Origin: a bacterium
Lineage (GTDB): Bacteria > Krumholzibacteriota > Krumholzibacteriia > JACNKJ01
NCBI GenBank assembly: GCA_024231955.1
Contig: JAAEPZ010000538.1
Coordinates: forward strand, 499,340 to 563,339
DNA length: 64,000 bases
Direction: 5' to 3'
Below are positions 35,512 through 45,900 of this stretch, piece after piece. The notes beneath the pieces are model-generated. The model did not search any database and had not been told where the DNA came from. It saw only the letters and a program-made list of their open reading frames with translations. The position numbers were made by a program, and so were the translations under genes. The number at the start of each line of letters is the position of its first letter. The stretch's first letter is position 1.

Positions 35512-36862
35512 GGACGCCTGGCGGAATCTTCTGCCCGGCAATGAGGGTAACGCCCTCGTCATCACACTTCTGATCACACTGGCTATGTCCGGCCTGGTGT
35601 TGGGTGCGCTCATGGCCACCCAGACCGAAACCAGACTGGCGAGCAACCAGAGCATGCAGGAGAAATCGTTCTATCTGACAGAGCGCGGCATCGAGGAGTC
35701 GATCGCCTTCCTCGCCCAAATGGGGCAGCCACTCGTGGGGGCAGGCGTGAACGGCGGGGGACCGGTTTGTCTCTTCAACGACAAGTCGACGGGCGAGGGC
35801 ACCTATACCGCCTGGGTTGACCCCATGGATGCGAACTCCGGACAGAGTACGCGCTTCATGTCGGTGACGGTCCGGGGCACTCTGTCCGGTTCGGGCGTCA
35901 CCAAGGCGATTCAGGTGCGGTTGGGACAGCAGAACTTCTCCCGCTACGCCTACTTCACCGATCTCGAGCAATCGCCGAGCGGTTCGACAATCTGGTTCAC
36001 CGAGTGGGACGAGTTCTTCGGTCCTGTCCATACCAACGATCAGATGCATATCTATGCGGATCCCATCTTCCATGATGAGGCCAGTTCCGGCGCCTCGACC
36101 ATCGATTACTACCATGGCGGACCTCCGCAGGATAATCCCACTTTCGAAATGGGACTGACCCTGGACGCATCCTCGATCCCCCTGCCCTCCGATACCAACC
36201 TGTTGAAGATCAAGGGGCAGGAGTCCGATGGTCTCTACTTCTCGGGGGGGACGGTCGAGATCGAGATGGTCGTCATCAGTGGCGTGGGCAAACTGAGTGT
36301 GAAGATCAACGGTGGCGGCGCCACTGTTTACGATGTGCCGTCCAACGGCGTCTGCTATGTCCATGGCGACACCAAGATCAAGGGTACGCTCAAGGGGCAA
36401 CTCACGGTGGGTTGTGATGGGGATATCCAGATCATGGACAACATCGTCTACGATACCGATCCGCGCAGCGATCCCACCAGCACCGATCTGCTTGGTCTGG
36501 TTGCGGACGAGGACGTCTTCATGGACGGGGATCCCTACGGGCCCAATGCCGACACCGCCGATGAAACCATCATGGCGGCCATCATGGCGCTGGGGACGAG
36601 TTTCACGGTCGAGAACTACAATTCCGGTTCGCCCCGCGGCGACCTGGTTCTGTATGGAGGTCTGATTCAGAAGCAGCGTGGACCTGTAGGGACCTTCAAT
36701 CCCTATTCGCATCAGATTGTCACAGGCTACAGCAAGGCCTATTCCTACGATCCCCGCTTGATGGACAACCCGCCGCCGGCTTTCCCGACGACGGGTCAGG
36801 TTGATAAGATCAGTTGGGAAGAGATTGACCCCAGCTCCGACATCGCGGCCAATTTCTGGTAG
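35483..36862 (+). CDS. PilX-like minor pilin with DUF4900-like C-terminal region
   Basis: 459 residues from ATG 35483 (a TTG one codon upstream is less likely). After a short basic leader the N-terminal helix NEGNALVITLLITLAMSGLV, followed by ATQTETRLASNQSMQEKSFYL, matches the PilX N-terminal pattern; the Glu at +5 is missing, as often in PilX. The rest (about 130-459) contains FGPVHTNDQMHIY and a repetitive beta structure reminiscent of DUF4900 regions found behind PilX heads in environmental genomes. It is the last gene of the minor-pilin operon and is followed by a GC-rich hairpin. Confidence 0.75.
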   Translation: MKSTSLASTRDAWRNLLPGNEGNALVITLLITLAMSGLVLGALMATQTETRLASNQSMQEKSFYLTERGIEESIAFLAQMGQPLVGAGVNGGGPVCLFNDKSTGEGTYTAWVDPMDANSGQSTRFMSVTVRGTLSGSGVTKAIQVRLGQQNFSRYAYFTDLEQSPSGSTIWFTEWDEFFGPVHTNDQMHIYADPIFHDEASSGASTIDYYHGGPPQDNPTFEMGLTLDASSIPLPSDTNLLKIKGQESDGLYFSGGTVEIEMVVISGVGKLSVKINGGGATVYDVPSNGVCYVHGDTKIKGTLKGQLTVGCDGDIQIMDNIVYDTDPRSDPTSTDLLGLVADEDVFMDGDPYGPNADTADETIMAAIMALGTSFTVENYNSGSPRGDLVLYGGLIQKQRGPVGTFNPYSHQIVTGYSKAYSYDPRLMDNPPPAFPTTGQVDKISWEEIDPSSDIAANFW

Positions 36863-36873
36863 ATCAGAATTGT

Positions 36874-36900
36874 CGCCGGGTGAGTCAATCTCACCCGGCG
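36874..36900 (+). terminator. GC-rich hairpin after the pilin operon (no U tract)
   Basis: Perfect 11-bp stem CGCCGGGTGAG/CTCACCCGGCG, TCAAT loop, starting 12 nt after the stop at 36862. AGATCA and TGATCT flank it as a possible outer stem. The lack of a T run makes it an atypical terminator or a 3'-end stabiliser. Confidence 0.5.
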
Positions 36901-37056
36901 TGATCTGAAATGGCCCCTTCCCTCAGAAACAAGACTCGGCTATGATCCCGGTCCGATGGTTGGAACCTGGGCTGATCGGCTATGTTGATTCCGATCCTCT
37001 CGACCGCCATAACACCCCGGATCAAGATGCCGGGTAAACCGCATTTTCCGTGTTTT

Positions 37057-37060
37057 GAGG
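37057..37060 (+). promoter_or_regulatory. Shine-Dalgarno GAGG for a TTG start at 37068
   Basis: GAGG lies 7 nt before TTG 37068. The resulting N-terminus is a signal peptide (RTALLISLFVLISTLFA). Confidence 0.55.
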
Positions 37061-37067
37061 TTTTCCT

Positions 37068-38246
37068 TTGCGTACCGCCCTGCTGATTTCGCTTTTCGTC
37101 CTGATCTCCACGCTGTTTGCCGCCGATGCGGTGGCGAGACAGAGAGAGTATGTCTCCGCTATCCTGCTTGAGGCCGAGACCGGACAACTTCTGTTCGCCA
37201 GCGACATAGACAGGGAGTGGATTCCCGCTTCAGTCGTGAAGTTGATGATGCTGCTGCTCACCGAGGAGGCCATTTGCGAAGGTCGGGCGAGTCTGGCCGA
37301 TACGATTATCGCCACCGGGCGAGCCCAGAAGCAGGGCGGCAGCCAGGTTTATCTGGGCAAGGGGGAGCGGGCCACCCTGGGCAAGCTGATCGAGGCGACC
37401 GCCGTGGGCTCGGCCAACGATGCCATCGTGGCCGTGGCGGTGGCCCTGTTCGGCTCCGTCGACAAGGCCGTGGCTGCGATGAACGAGCGGGCCGGTGAGT
37501 TGGGGATGACCTCCACGCACTACGTCAATGTGACCGGATTGCCGGAGAATCGGGGGCCCGAGAACAAAACCACAGCTCGCGACCAGGCGCGGCTTGCGCG
37601 TGAGATAGTACTGGACCATCCGGGAGTGCTCGAGTGGACAAGCAAGACCTGGACACGCTTCAGGCGGGGACTGGTGCTCGGTTGCACCAACACGCTGCTC
37701 AAGGAGTACGAGGGGATGGACGGTCTGAAAACCGGCTACCATCACAAGGCGAAATCAAATCTCGTGAGCACGGCCATTCGCGATGGCCGTCGGCTCATCG
37801 CCGTGATTCTCGGCAGTCCGTCGCAGCGTGTGCGCAACGCCGTTGCGGTTCGTCTTCTCGACAGCGGTTTCAACAACTGGATCAGGGTGGACGCCATGGC
37901 CGAGGGGCTCTCATTCCCCAACGAGTTTTCGGTCGCCAGGAGCTGGAATTCATCTGTACCTGTGCGCGCCGGCGAACAGCTCAGCTATCTGGTTCACCCG
38001 GAAGATTCGGATCGGGTTGTCATTCGGCTGGCGGAGGGGGCGACGTTGGAGGCTCCACTGCGTGAGGGGGAGGTCCTGGGTGAGATTCTGGCGCTTCTGG
38101 ACGGCAAGGTGCTGGCCACTGTGCCCGCGGTGGCCGGAGCCAGTGTCAGGAAAGCATGGTTCCGTTTCCCCTTCAAGCAGACGGAGCAGCAGCAGCAGGT
38201 GCTTACCGCGCAGATGATCCAGTCCCTCTCCATCCCACTCGATTAG
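37068..38246 (+). CDS. D-alanyl-D-alanine carboxypeptidase (PBP5-type, S11 family)
   Basis: 392 residues with a TTG start. Signal peptide 1-24 (cleavage after AVA). Active-site motifs of S11 serine peptidases: SxxK as S55-VV-K58, SxN as S115-A-N117, and KTG at 221-223 (DGLKTGYHH). Residues about 275-390 are the C-terminal PBP5_C-like beta domain and amphipathic tail (FPFKQTEQQQQVLTAQMIQ) that would attach it to the inner membrane. It trims the terminal D-Ala of peptidoglycan stem peptides. It is followed after 22 nt by a thioredoxin-like lipoprotein. Confidence 0.92.
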   Translation: MRTALLISLFVLISTLFAADAVARQREYVSAILLEAETGQLLFASDIDREWIPASVVKLMMLLLTEEAICEGRASLADTIIATGRAQKQGGSQVYLGKGERATLGKLIEATAVGSANDAIVAVAVALFGSVDKAVAAMNERAGELGMTSTHYVNVTGLPENRGPENKTTARDQARLAREIVLDHPGVLEWTSKTWTRFRRGLVLGCTNTLLKEYEGMDGLKTGYHHKAKSNLVSTAIRDGRRLIAVILGSPSQRVRNAVAVRLLDSGFNNWIRVDAMAEGLSFPNEFSVARSWNSSVPVRAGEQLSYLVHPEDSDRVVIRLAEGATLEAPLREGEVLGEILALLDGKVLATVPAVAGASVRKAWFRFPFKQTEQQQQVLTAQMIQSLSIPLD

Positions 38247-38268
38247 GGTTCACGCGGAGGGAAATCGC

Positions 38269-38832
38269 ATGCACGCCAGGCCCGGAAGATTGTTGATTCT
38301 CGTCTGTATCTGCCTCGGCATGTACTCCTGCAGCCGGAACGAATCCACGCCCCCCGTCGCCCAGCACCCTCCAGCCGCCGAGGTGGTGAAGCCCGAGCCC
38401 GATTTCACCATCTGGTATCCCTATACGGATGGCCTGGCCCTGGCCGCTGAGTACGATCGTCCCGTTGTGATCAACTTCTACAATGCCTGGAACCCCTGGT
38501 GCAAGGTCATGGCCACCGGCGTCTTTGCGGCCGACAGTGTGCGTGCGCGTCTGGATGAGAGGTTTGTCCGGATTCAGGTGGATGTCGAAAGCGGCGCACA
38601 GCAGGGTCAGGCCGTCGACGCGCCGAGCGGGCGGGATCTGGCGGACACCTACGCCGTAACCGAGTGCCCCCATGTCTGGTTTTTGAACGCAGCCGGGCGT
38701 CGTATCACCCACCTGGTCGGGCAGGTGGAGCCGCAGCTTTTCGGTGAGGCGCTTGATTACATATCCACGGGCGGCTATCACGAGCAGCCATTCAAGGCCT
38801 ACAGCGATTCGCTGCGCGCCCTCAGGATATGA
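38269..38832 (+). CDS. Thioredoxin-like lipoprotein with a single-Cys active site
   Basis: 187 residues, good GGAGGGAAA site. Lipobox GMYSC gives lipidated Cys21. A Pro-rich linker (Thr/Pro/Val/Ala) to about 45 is followed by a thioredoxin-like fold: [16 protein letters not shown] (NPWC-K instead of the CxxC pair) and a later [17 protein letters not shown] with cis-Pro. The lack of the second cysteine argues against a classical disulphide reductase; it fits thioredoxin_7-like chaperone or mono-thiol roles. The 3' end overlaps the convergent rlpA gene by 11 nt, so the two cannot be fully transcribed at once without interference. Confidence 0.75.
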   Translation: MHARPGRLLILVCICLGMYSCSRNESTPPVAQHPPAAEVVKPEPDFTIWYPYTDGLALAAEYDRPVVINFYNAWNPWCKVMATGVFAADSVRARLDERFVRIQVDVESGAQQGQAVDAPSGRDLADTYAVTECPHVWFLNAAGRRITHLVGQVEPQLFGEALDYISTGGYHEQPFKAYSDSLRALRI

Positions 38833-39232
38833 TCTCCACTCGCACCTTCGCCAATCCCGCTTTCCTGAAGCCCAGACGCTCGGCCGCCTTGCGTGACAGG
38901 TCGATGATCCGTCCGCGGATGAAGGGCCCGCGGTCGTTGATTCTCACCACGACACTGCGACCGTTGCCGAGATTGGTTACCCGCACCCTGGTGCCGAAGG
39001 GGAGTGTCTTGTGAGCGGCGGTCATGGCGTTCTTGTCGAAGGTTTCGCCATTGGCCGTGGTGCGGCCATGGTACTTGCCGCCATACCAGGAGGCGGTGCC
39101 GGTCAGAGTGCGGTCGGTGTCGAGTCTCGGTCCCGGAGCGCGGCCCGAGCAGCCTGTCCACAGCAACGGCATGGCGATCAGCGTCAGTATCGCCAAACGA
39201 CGACAGGGGGAGAGGCTTGTGATTCTGTGCAT
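38822..39232 (-). CDS. rlpA: RlpA-like septal-ring lytic transglycosylase lipoprotein
   Basis: 136 residues with GAGG 4 nt before ATG. Lipobox LWTGC gives Cys28. Residues 43-136 form the double-psi beta-barrel: [38 protein letters not shown] and VRINDRGPF with the catalytic Asp region, ending [13 protein letters not shown]. It cleaves denuded peptidoglycan strands during division. The SPOR domain found in many RlpA proteins is absent. It is convergent with, and overlaps by 11 nt, the thioredoxin-like lipoprotein gene. Confidence 0.9.
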   Translation of the reverse strand: MHRITSLSPCRRLAILTLIAMPLLWTGCSGRAPGPRLDTDRTLTGTASWYGGKYHGRTTANGETFDKNAMTAAHKTLPFGTRVRVTNLGNGRSVVVRINDRGPFIRGRIIDLSRKAAERLGFRKAGLAKVRVEIIS

Positions 39233-39352
39233 GAGACCTCACGACGGAGTACAGGGTTTGATGCTTCCCGATGATGCCATGATTCGTCCTTTGCAGCTGA
39301 TGCAAATCCGTGACCTTATCCGGGCATCAAAGCCTGTTTATGGAGCTTCATC

Positions 39353-39381
39353 AAAAAAGAGGAGACCTTGCGGTCCCCTCT
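39353..39381 (-). terminator. Rho-independent terminator of the CotH gene pair
   Basis: Stem AGAGG-a-GACC / GGTC-c-CCTCT with TTGC loop. AAAAAA at 39353-39358 gives a U tract on the minus strand. It lies 52 nt after the stop at 39433. Confidence 0.8.
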
Positions 39382-39432
39382 CTGCAGTTTGATGCAGGTG
39401 CCAATCGAACCGGTCTTGACCCGCCTGCCGGA

Positions 39433-42400
39433 TCACTTCACCAGGAGAACTTTCTGTGTCCTGGTTTCGTCACCGACCCGCAATCTGCAGAAGTAGAGTC
39501 CGCTGGCAAGATCATGCGGCTCCCAGGTGATCTCCCGCCAGCCTGCCGGCATGGTCCCCTTTGCCAGACGCTCGATCAGGCGCCCGCGAATATCGTAAAT
39601 GGACAGATCCACCCCGGCTGCCGTCGGCAACCCGAAGCGGAAAGTCGTTCGGGGGTTGAACGGGTTGGGCCAGGCCTGGGCGAGAACCACGACGGCGGGA
39701 GTCGAACCGTCCGCCTCAATGGCCACGCCGTCGATGCTGTTGATGATGCCGGGGGTGCCGTGCTCGGCCTCCGATGCGCCCCAGTTCCAGCCGGCCTCAT
39801 TGTCAATCGCGCTGGAGCGGAGTTCAAGTGTGGGGCCGTTGCCGTCCGGTTCGGTGGGCCAGGGGTAAGCATCGTCGTAGGTTACCTCGTCGATCAGCGC
39901 CAGATCCCTGTCATAGAGCCGCAACAGTTCGCCGCTGCCGCTGAAACCGAAGTCCAGTCCGGGGACGATATTAGTGATGCCGGGGAACAGAGTATTGAAG
40001 AGAGCATCGTCTTCACAGAGCACGATATAGCCATTACCCGGTATGTACGTGGGTGAGGGGAATATGAAGTCGTGCTGGTCGTCACTGTCCTTGAAGTGGT
40101 ATCCGCCGATATCAACGGGCGACAGATCCGGATTGCAGAACTCGATCCAATCGCCGGGGTCGAATTGATCGCTGGAGTTGTAGTTGATCTCGTTGATCAC
40201 CACCGTCGCTGCGGAGGTGAAATGGGCTGTGATGGTGACATCGCCGCCGGGCAGAATTGTGATTGCGGGGTCAGTGGCGGAACTCGCGCCGCTCCAACCC
40301 GTGAAGGCGAAGCCCGCAGCGCCCGATGCCGTCAGCTTGATCGGGTTGCCCTCGAACATCACACAGCTCCAGTTCTCCTCAACCGAAATGGATGTGAGGT
40401 CGATGCGCCCCGCCGCAGGGGGATCAATGGCCAGATGCACGGTCAACGTGTCGGGCAGGCCGAAGTAATCCATCATCTGAGCCTTCGCGTAGGCCGGCCG
40501 CTCGTTGATGAAACTTCTCAAGAGCTGCACGCGATACGTCCAGCGGGGCAGAGTGTACCCCCAGCGAATCATGTGACGCTCTATCTCGGGCTCGAACAGT
40601 GTTACCATCTCATCGACTTTGGCCTGCATGGAGACAGGATGGTAGTTGGTGTTCATCCGCTCGGCCATGCAGTTGATGAAGTCCTGCGTAAACTCGGCAT
40701 TGTCGAGCATCGTCACAAACGGGTAGCGATGGGTGTCCCAGTAGGTGGTTGCCTTCTCCAGACCGTTCAGGAACGGTTCGTGCCCAAACAGGCCCAGGCC
40801 GCTATCGGTGTCGAACACCAGGTAGCGCCAGCGACCGAAACCGCTGCCGGGGGTTGAGCGCCAGTTCTTCATGTTGCTGCCGGGCCAATCCCAGTTGTTG
40901 TACCAGATGTTCATCGCGTTGTACTCGATGAAATTTTGAGTATCCCACTGGGTCTTGACGTAGGCGTAATTCTCCGGATCGGCGAGGGAGTTGTAGCGGA
41001 TGAAATCGGTGATCGCGAGAAAATCCTCATTGTCGCCGACGATGGCTCGATCGCGGTAGCGGATGACATCGAGACTGTCCTCGTCGACTCCGTGGTGCTG
41101 TTCGAAATAGAACTCGTGCTGTCGTTCCCGAATATTGAGGATACCCCAATACACTCCGTTCAGCAGAATCACGGCCGGCTGGAATGCTTCAAGGTCCAGA
41201 TCGGTGCCCCGGGCGATGTCGTGCATCAGTCCATCCCGGAAATGGGTGCTGCAGTTATCCTGACCGGAGTTGCGCAGGATGAACTGCTTGAACTCGGTTA
41301 TCTCCAGATTATCGAAAATCCTGTACTGGATAGGCGTTTCGCCGTAACAGGAGCGGGTGATGATCTGAAACGACTTCTGCGCCGCCGCCCGACTGGCTCC
41401 ACCGAAAATCCTGATGCCGGCATCCGTATGGAAACCAAGATCTCCCGCCGAGGAGAAGTACTCGACGTGCACCGGCCGCTCCCACTCCTCCCAGAAGTTG
41501 GCGCCCTCCCAGGGCTCCTCCGGATCGCCGTGACCCAGCGTATAGATGCCGATGTCATCATCCCAGAGATTGTCCGGATCGGTGGTCAGGGAGATGATGG
41601 GGACGGTGGTGCCGGTTTCGCCGAAAATGAAGGTCTGCGTAATGATGCGACTGGGGACCATACCGGGAACGAAGGCCTGGATTCTCACGACCACGGTGCT
41701 GTCGATACTGATGGGAGCGCCGTAGAGATCCGCAGTCTCATCGGGGGCCAGACCCTCGAAAGTATAGCGAATCGTCGCCCCCTCCGTCGGGCAGACCAGT
41801 TCGAGATCGAACGGTATCGAGTAGTGTCCCGGGGCACTCGAGAACAGGGGGTCGGAGACATAGCCCTGCAGAGGGGGGGATGTATTCGCCCCCCAGGGGG
41901 TCGGCTCATGGAATAGAGCCACCGTCTCGCCGCCGTCCGGATACCGACCGATGGAGATGTCCGGCAGCAGGGCGCCCGTATAAAGATTGTCCTCCAGCAG
42001 CCCCTCCGGGGAGGAGAGTACGAGCATGTCCCCTTCGCTGGAGATCTTGAAGTTGGTGTGCATCCCCTCGAAGAGATGCAGGATCTCCTCGGCAATACCC
42101 CGCGGGCTTGCCGGTTCTGTAACCTGACCCAGCGTCAGGAACGGGATCAAGGTGAGGTCGGATGAATAGGGGCGGTTGTGGAGCTGAATCGCCAACACGT
42201 TGGTGCCGGGAATCAGCAGGTCCAGTGAGCTGCCCAGATTGTAGCTCTCGGGATCGTAACCCTGGAACATCTGCGCTTCATGACTCGTCGTGGCGGTGTC
42301 GGTATAGAGGGGTGGATCGTCCCCCTCCTCACCGATGTGGGCCCGCTGGACTTCGACGCCGTTGATGAAGGCCACGAAGGCGTCGTCGTAGTCGATGTGG

Positions 42401-42960
42401 AGCATCAGGTTGGTGATCACGGTCGGATCATCGATCTCGAAGGTCAGTCGGGTGAAGCAACTGGCTCTCGTTTCGATCACGGTGGCGTCGTCGTTGTCGC
42501 CGCATCCTATGCCCGTGGGTCCACGCGACCAACCCGCATCGTCGAACCCGGGCTCGCGCCAATCGCCGGGGGGGGCCGTGGTCTCGATCCAGTAGCCCAG
42601 GGTGTCGCCCTGCGCGATGACCGTCTCCCAGAATGGCGCAAAGGGTCCGTAGCGATCCTTGCCCGAGGCGAAGATGATCGTGTGAGCCCCCGGATTCAGG
42701 GCAATCGCGGGGATGCGCCACATCAAGGGGTTGGCGGGATCATCGGACAGGTAATAGCCGTCCAGATCGACCGACTCCGCCCCGGCGTTATACAGCTCAA
42801 CCCAATCCTCGAAATCGCCGTTCTCGTCACAGATGGTCGCGCTGTTGAGGCTCATCGCCTCATTGATCCGGATCCGGGCGGCGGCTTCATTCTGACAGAA
42901 ACCGACCCCGCATATCAGCAACAGCATAAATATTAGCGGCAAATACGACCTTGAGGGCAT
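39433..42960 (-). CDS. Large secreted CotH-kinase protein with LTD, chitobiase-like, InlB-like and FlgD-like domains
   Basis: 1175 residues. ATG 42960 follows AAGGAG by 8 nt. Signal peptide 1-28. Order: lamin-tail domain (LTD) 30-100 (INEAMSLNS ... DWVELYN), a galactose-binding-like region 120-280, a chitobiase-like Ig domain 390-450 (TEGATIRYTFEGLAPDE), CotH kinase-like domain about 455-815 (GIRIFGGASRAAAQKSF, NGVYWGILNIRER, WDWPGSNMKNW, WRYLVFDTD with the metal-binding Asp pair), an InlB-repeat-like unit 850-915 (GFAFTGWSG), a second LTD 917-1045, and a FlgD-like tail 1095-1175 (SGLYFCRLRVG ... KVLLVK). CotH enzymes are atypical secreted protein kinases known from spore coats; the target here is unknown. 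It lies 31 nt downstream of its partner gene. Confidence 0.85.
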   Translation of the reverse strand: MPSRSYLPLIFMLLLICGVGFCQNEAAARIRINEAMSLNSATICDENGDFEDWVELYNAGAESVDLDGYYLSDDPANPLMWRIPAIALNPGAHTIIFASGKDRYGPFAPFWETVIAQGDTLGYWIETTAPPGDWREPGFDDAGWSRGPTGIGCGDNDDATVIETRASCFTRLTFEIDDPTVITNLMLHIDYDDAFVAFINGVEVQRAHIGEEGDDPPLYTDTATTSHEAQMFQGYDPESYNLGSSLDLLIPGTNVLAIQLHNRPYSSDLTLIPFLTLGQVTEPASPRGIAEEILHLFEGMHTNFKISSEGDMLVLSSPEGLLEDNLYTGALLPDISIGRYPDGGETVALFHEPTPWGANTSPPLQGYVSDPLFSSAPGHYSIPFDLELVCPTEGATIRYTFEGLAPDETADLYGAPISIDSTVVVRIQAFVPGMVPSRIITQTFIFGETGTTVPIISLTTDPDNLWDDDIGIYTLGHGDPEEPWEGANFWEEWERPVHVEYFSSAGDLGFHTDAGIRIFGGASRAAAQKSFQIITRSCYGETPIQYRIFDNLEITEFKQFILRNSGQDNCSTHFRDGLMHDIARGTDLDLEAFQPAVILLNGVYWGILNIRERQHEFYFEQHHGVDEDSLDVIRYRDRAIVGDNEDFLAITDFIRYNSLADPENYAYVKTQWDTQNFIEYNAMNIWYNNWDWPGSNMKNWRSTPGSGFGRWRYLVFDTDSGLGLFGHEPFLNGLEKATTYWDTHRYPFVTMLDNAEFTQDFINCMAERMNTNYHPVSMQAKVDEMVTLFEPEIERHMIRWGYTLPRWTYRVQLLRSFINERPAYAKAQMMDYFGLPDTLTVHLAIDPPAAGRIDLTSISVEENWSCVMFEGNPIKLTASGAAGFAFTGWSGASSATDPAITILPGGDVTITAHFTSAATVVINEINYNSSDQFDPGDWIEFCNPDLSPVDIGGYHFKDSDDQHDFIFPSPTYIPGNGYIVLCEDDALFNTLFPGITNIVPGLDFGFSGSGELLRLYDRDLALIDEVTYDDAYPWPTEPDGNGPTLELRSSAIDNEAGWNWGASEAEHGTPGIINSIDGVAIEADGSTPAVVVLAQAWPNPFNPRTTFRFGLPTAAGVDLSIYDIRGRLIERLAKGTMPAGWREITWEPHDLASGLYFCRLRVGDETRTQKVLLVK

Positions 42961-42991
42961 CGTGGTATCTCCTTGATATGCGACTTTCCGC

Positions 42992-45900
42992 CTAGCGTAA
43001 CAATACGATTTTCTGCGATTGACTTCCGTTGTCGGTTTCCATCCTGACGAAGTAGACGCCCGAGGGGGCGCGTTCGCCCGCATCGTCCAGACCCTGCCAG
43101 ACCGCTTCGTGCCATCCGGCATCCAGGATGCCATTATGAAGATTTGCTGTCTGCCGACCACGTACGTCGTAGATCACCAGCGACAGTTGACCCCTCGCGG
43201 GCAAAGCGAATGAGATCGTGGTGTGGGGGTTGAAGGGGTTCGGGTAGGCGCGCCGCAACATTGGTGCGCGCACCGGTTGAGTTCCGGCAACACCGATCGT
43301 GTTATTGGGTCGGCCCGGAGAGCCGTTTCCGGCTGAAGCAACCCAGTTGGAAGCGAGCGCATTGTCGGCGAGAGGATCAATGAGTTCCAGCGTCGGGCCG
43401 TTGCCGTCGGGTTCGGTCGGCCAGGGGGCGACATCATCATAATGAACATTGTCGACCAGTATCCCCTCAGCGGTGTAGAGTCTGATAACCTCGCCGCTGC
43501 CGCTCAACCCGAAGGTCATATCGCCCACAGCGGTGGCGATTCCCGGAAACAGATTCCGGAAGGCCTCAAGGTCCCTGCAGAGAACCAGGAAGCCCTGAGC
43601 TTCAATGGTCGTCTCATCCGGAATGACGAAGGCGTGGAGATCGTCATCGTCCTTGAAGATCATCCCGCTCACGTCGACGCTGCTCAGAGCCGTGTTGTGC
43701 AATTCAATCCAGTCCTCCGGATCGAACAGGGCTGAGGAGTTGTAATTGATCTCATTGATGACGATCGCAAAGTGGGAGAAGTCGTAAGGTATCGCCCCCA
43801 TGTCGGTGCGCGTGTTGTCGGGATCATCGGGGGAGTCGGGGTCGCCGCTGTTGATTGCGGGCGAGTTCTGGGTCAGTCGGAAATCCAGAAGCGCCGGGTC
43901 GGTCAACAGCGGATCGTCGAACAGGTTGCCCTCGCCGGGCAGCAGCTCCATGTCCGACAGCGAGTAGGTGGTTGCGACTATGGAGTTGTCCTCGATATTG
44001 AGGGTGTGGCTGTTCTGGGAGAGGATACTGTTGTTGATCTGCACGAACCCGCCGTCCGTGCCGCTGGAGATGTAGGCGGAGACGCCGTAGTTGTTCCCAT
44101 ACAGCGTACAGTGATCGAGTTGAGCTTGCGAACTGTCCTTGGCCGCGACACCGATGGCGCAATCCACAATGATGCAGCCGTTGATCTGCGCCTGCGACTT
44201 TTCGCCGACGGAGATCGCCTTGCCGGCGGCGCCGGCAAGGAAGCAATCGCTGATGGTGACATCGCTGGGGTCGCCGCCGGTGATGGTGCCGATTTCGATA
44301 TGGTCGGACACTGCGTCATGAAATGCGCTCTCACTGATCAAACCGGGGACAATGCAGTTGAAATCGACGGCGTCGCCGCCGTCCGCCGTCGCCAGGAATG
44401 TGCAGCGTTCGATCGTGACCTCGCCAAACTGACAGTTGACATGCTCGCCGTAATTGCTCTCCTCGAAAACACAGTCGGTCATGATGAGGTCGCCATGGAC
44501 CGTGCGCAGGCTCATTACATTGTCGTGGAATGTGCAATGATCCAAGATCACGTCACAGTTTCTGACCGCCAGGGCGGCCGCCTGCCAGGAGGAGGGCCCC
44601 GCGGTGCCGCCCGAGATGTCAACGTAACTGAATGAGGAGGCTCCCGTGCTGGAATAGCAGAAGATGCAATCCCATTCCGTCACGCCGTGATCGGGCATGA
44701 TAAAGATCGGAGCCTCTGCGGTGCCGTTTGCATGCAATTCGCCGGATACTTCGACTACGGCATCCAGACCCAGACGCAGCTCCACTCCGGCTTCGATCTC
44801 AACCACGACATCCGGGAGAATGTGCAGGCCGTCCGGCGCCAGGTAGGGGGAGTTGCCGGCGGTGAGGGTCAGATCGCTGTCGATCTCGGCGGGCAATGTC
44901 GTGCCGGCCCGGATGGTGAATGTATTGAAGGAGTCGAAACCCTGGACATAGGCGTGGTCATCGCCGTCGTCATCCAGCGCGTAGACCTCCCAGTAGTACA
45001 GCCCCTCACTGGGCGTACTCGGCAGGGTGAAGGTGGTGTCCGTGAGCCCCTCGAAGAGGTGGACGTTCCCCTCGCCCCACCATCTGTCCACCGAGTAGCG
45101 CAGGTCATAGGTGATCGGATCGCCGTTGGGGTCGGTCGTCGGGTGCCACTTCAGCGTAACCTCATCCTGGAATGAGAACGGGGTTCTGATGGTCCGGAAG
45201 CAGGCGGGCCAGTCGTCCAACTGGCTGGGCAGATACCACTGTCTGTGGTTGATGAGGTTCTTCGCATTCTGAACGAAGTTGTGGTAGGTGGTCATGTCCG
45301 GCACGTTGTCGGTCGTGTCCGCAGCGACCGAACTCTCGACCTCCGTCACGAGACTGTCGATGATCGCGAAGTAGCGCGTCGGCGTGAAGATGGTTTGCCC
45401 CACCTCGAGCATGCGCGTTTCGAGATCGGCCATGATGGGCTCGCAGATGTACGCACGCTCGATGAGGGGATTGTCGGGCAGGCTGTGCTTGCTGGTCCAG
45501 TGATAGGGCAGCGGGCCGTAGCTGTCGATGGTCTTGTCCATGTCCCAGGGCAGCAGCAGCCAGCGACCAGTGTTCTGAATATCATGATAGACATAGTAGT
45601 TGTGATAATAGGTGCTGCCGTTGGCCAGCCACCAGTTGGCCACGATGTGATCGATATACATATCGTAATCAAGCGTTGTCTGCGCCCAATCGTGATAATC
45701 GGCGTCGGGGACGGCGTTCACCTGCTCCCGCAAAGCGAAGAGGTCATCCCAGGGCAACTCGACGTTGGTCTTCTTCTCCCAGTTGAGCGTCAGATCGTCG
45801 AAGATGCTGAGCGTGGCGCCGTCGTAGGTGGCCTTGTAGAGCGACCCGTTCGGGTCGAGACCAACACGGGCCAGGAAGTTTTCGTCGATGTTTTCGACCC

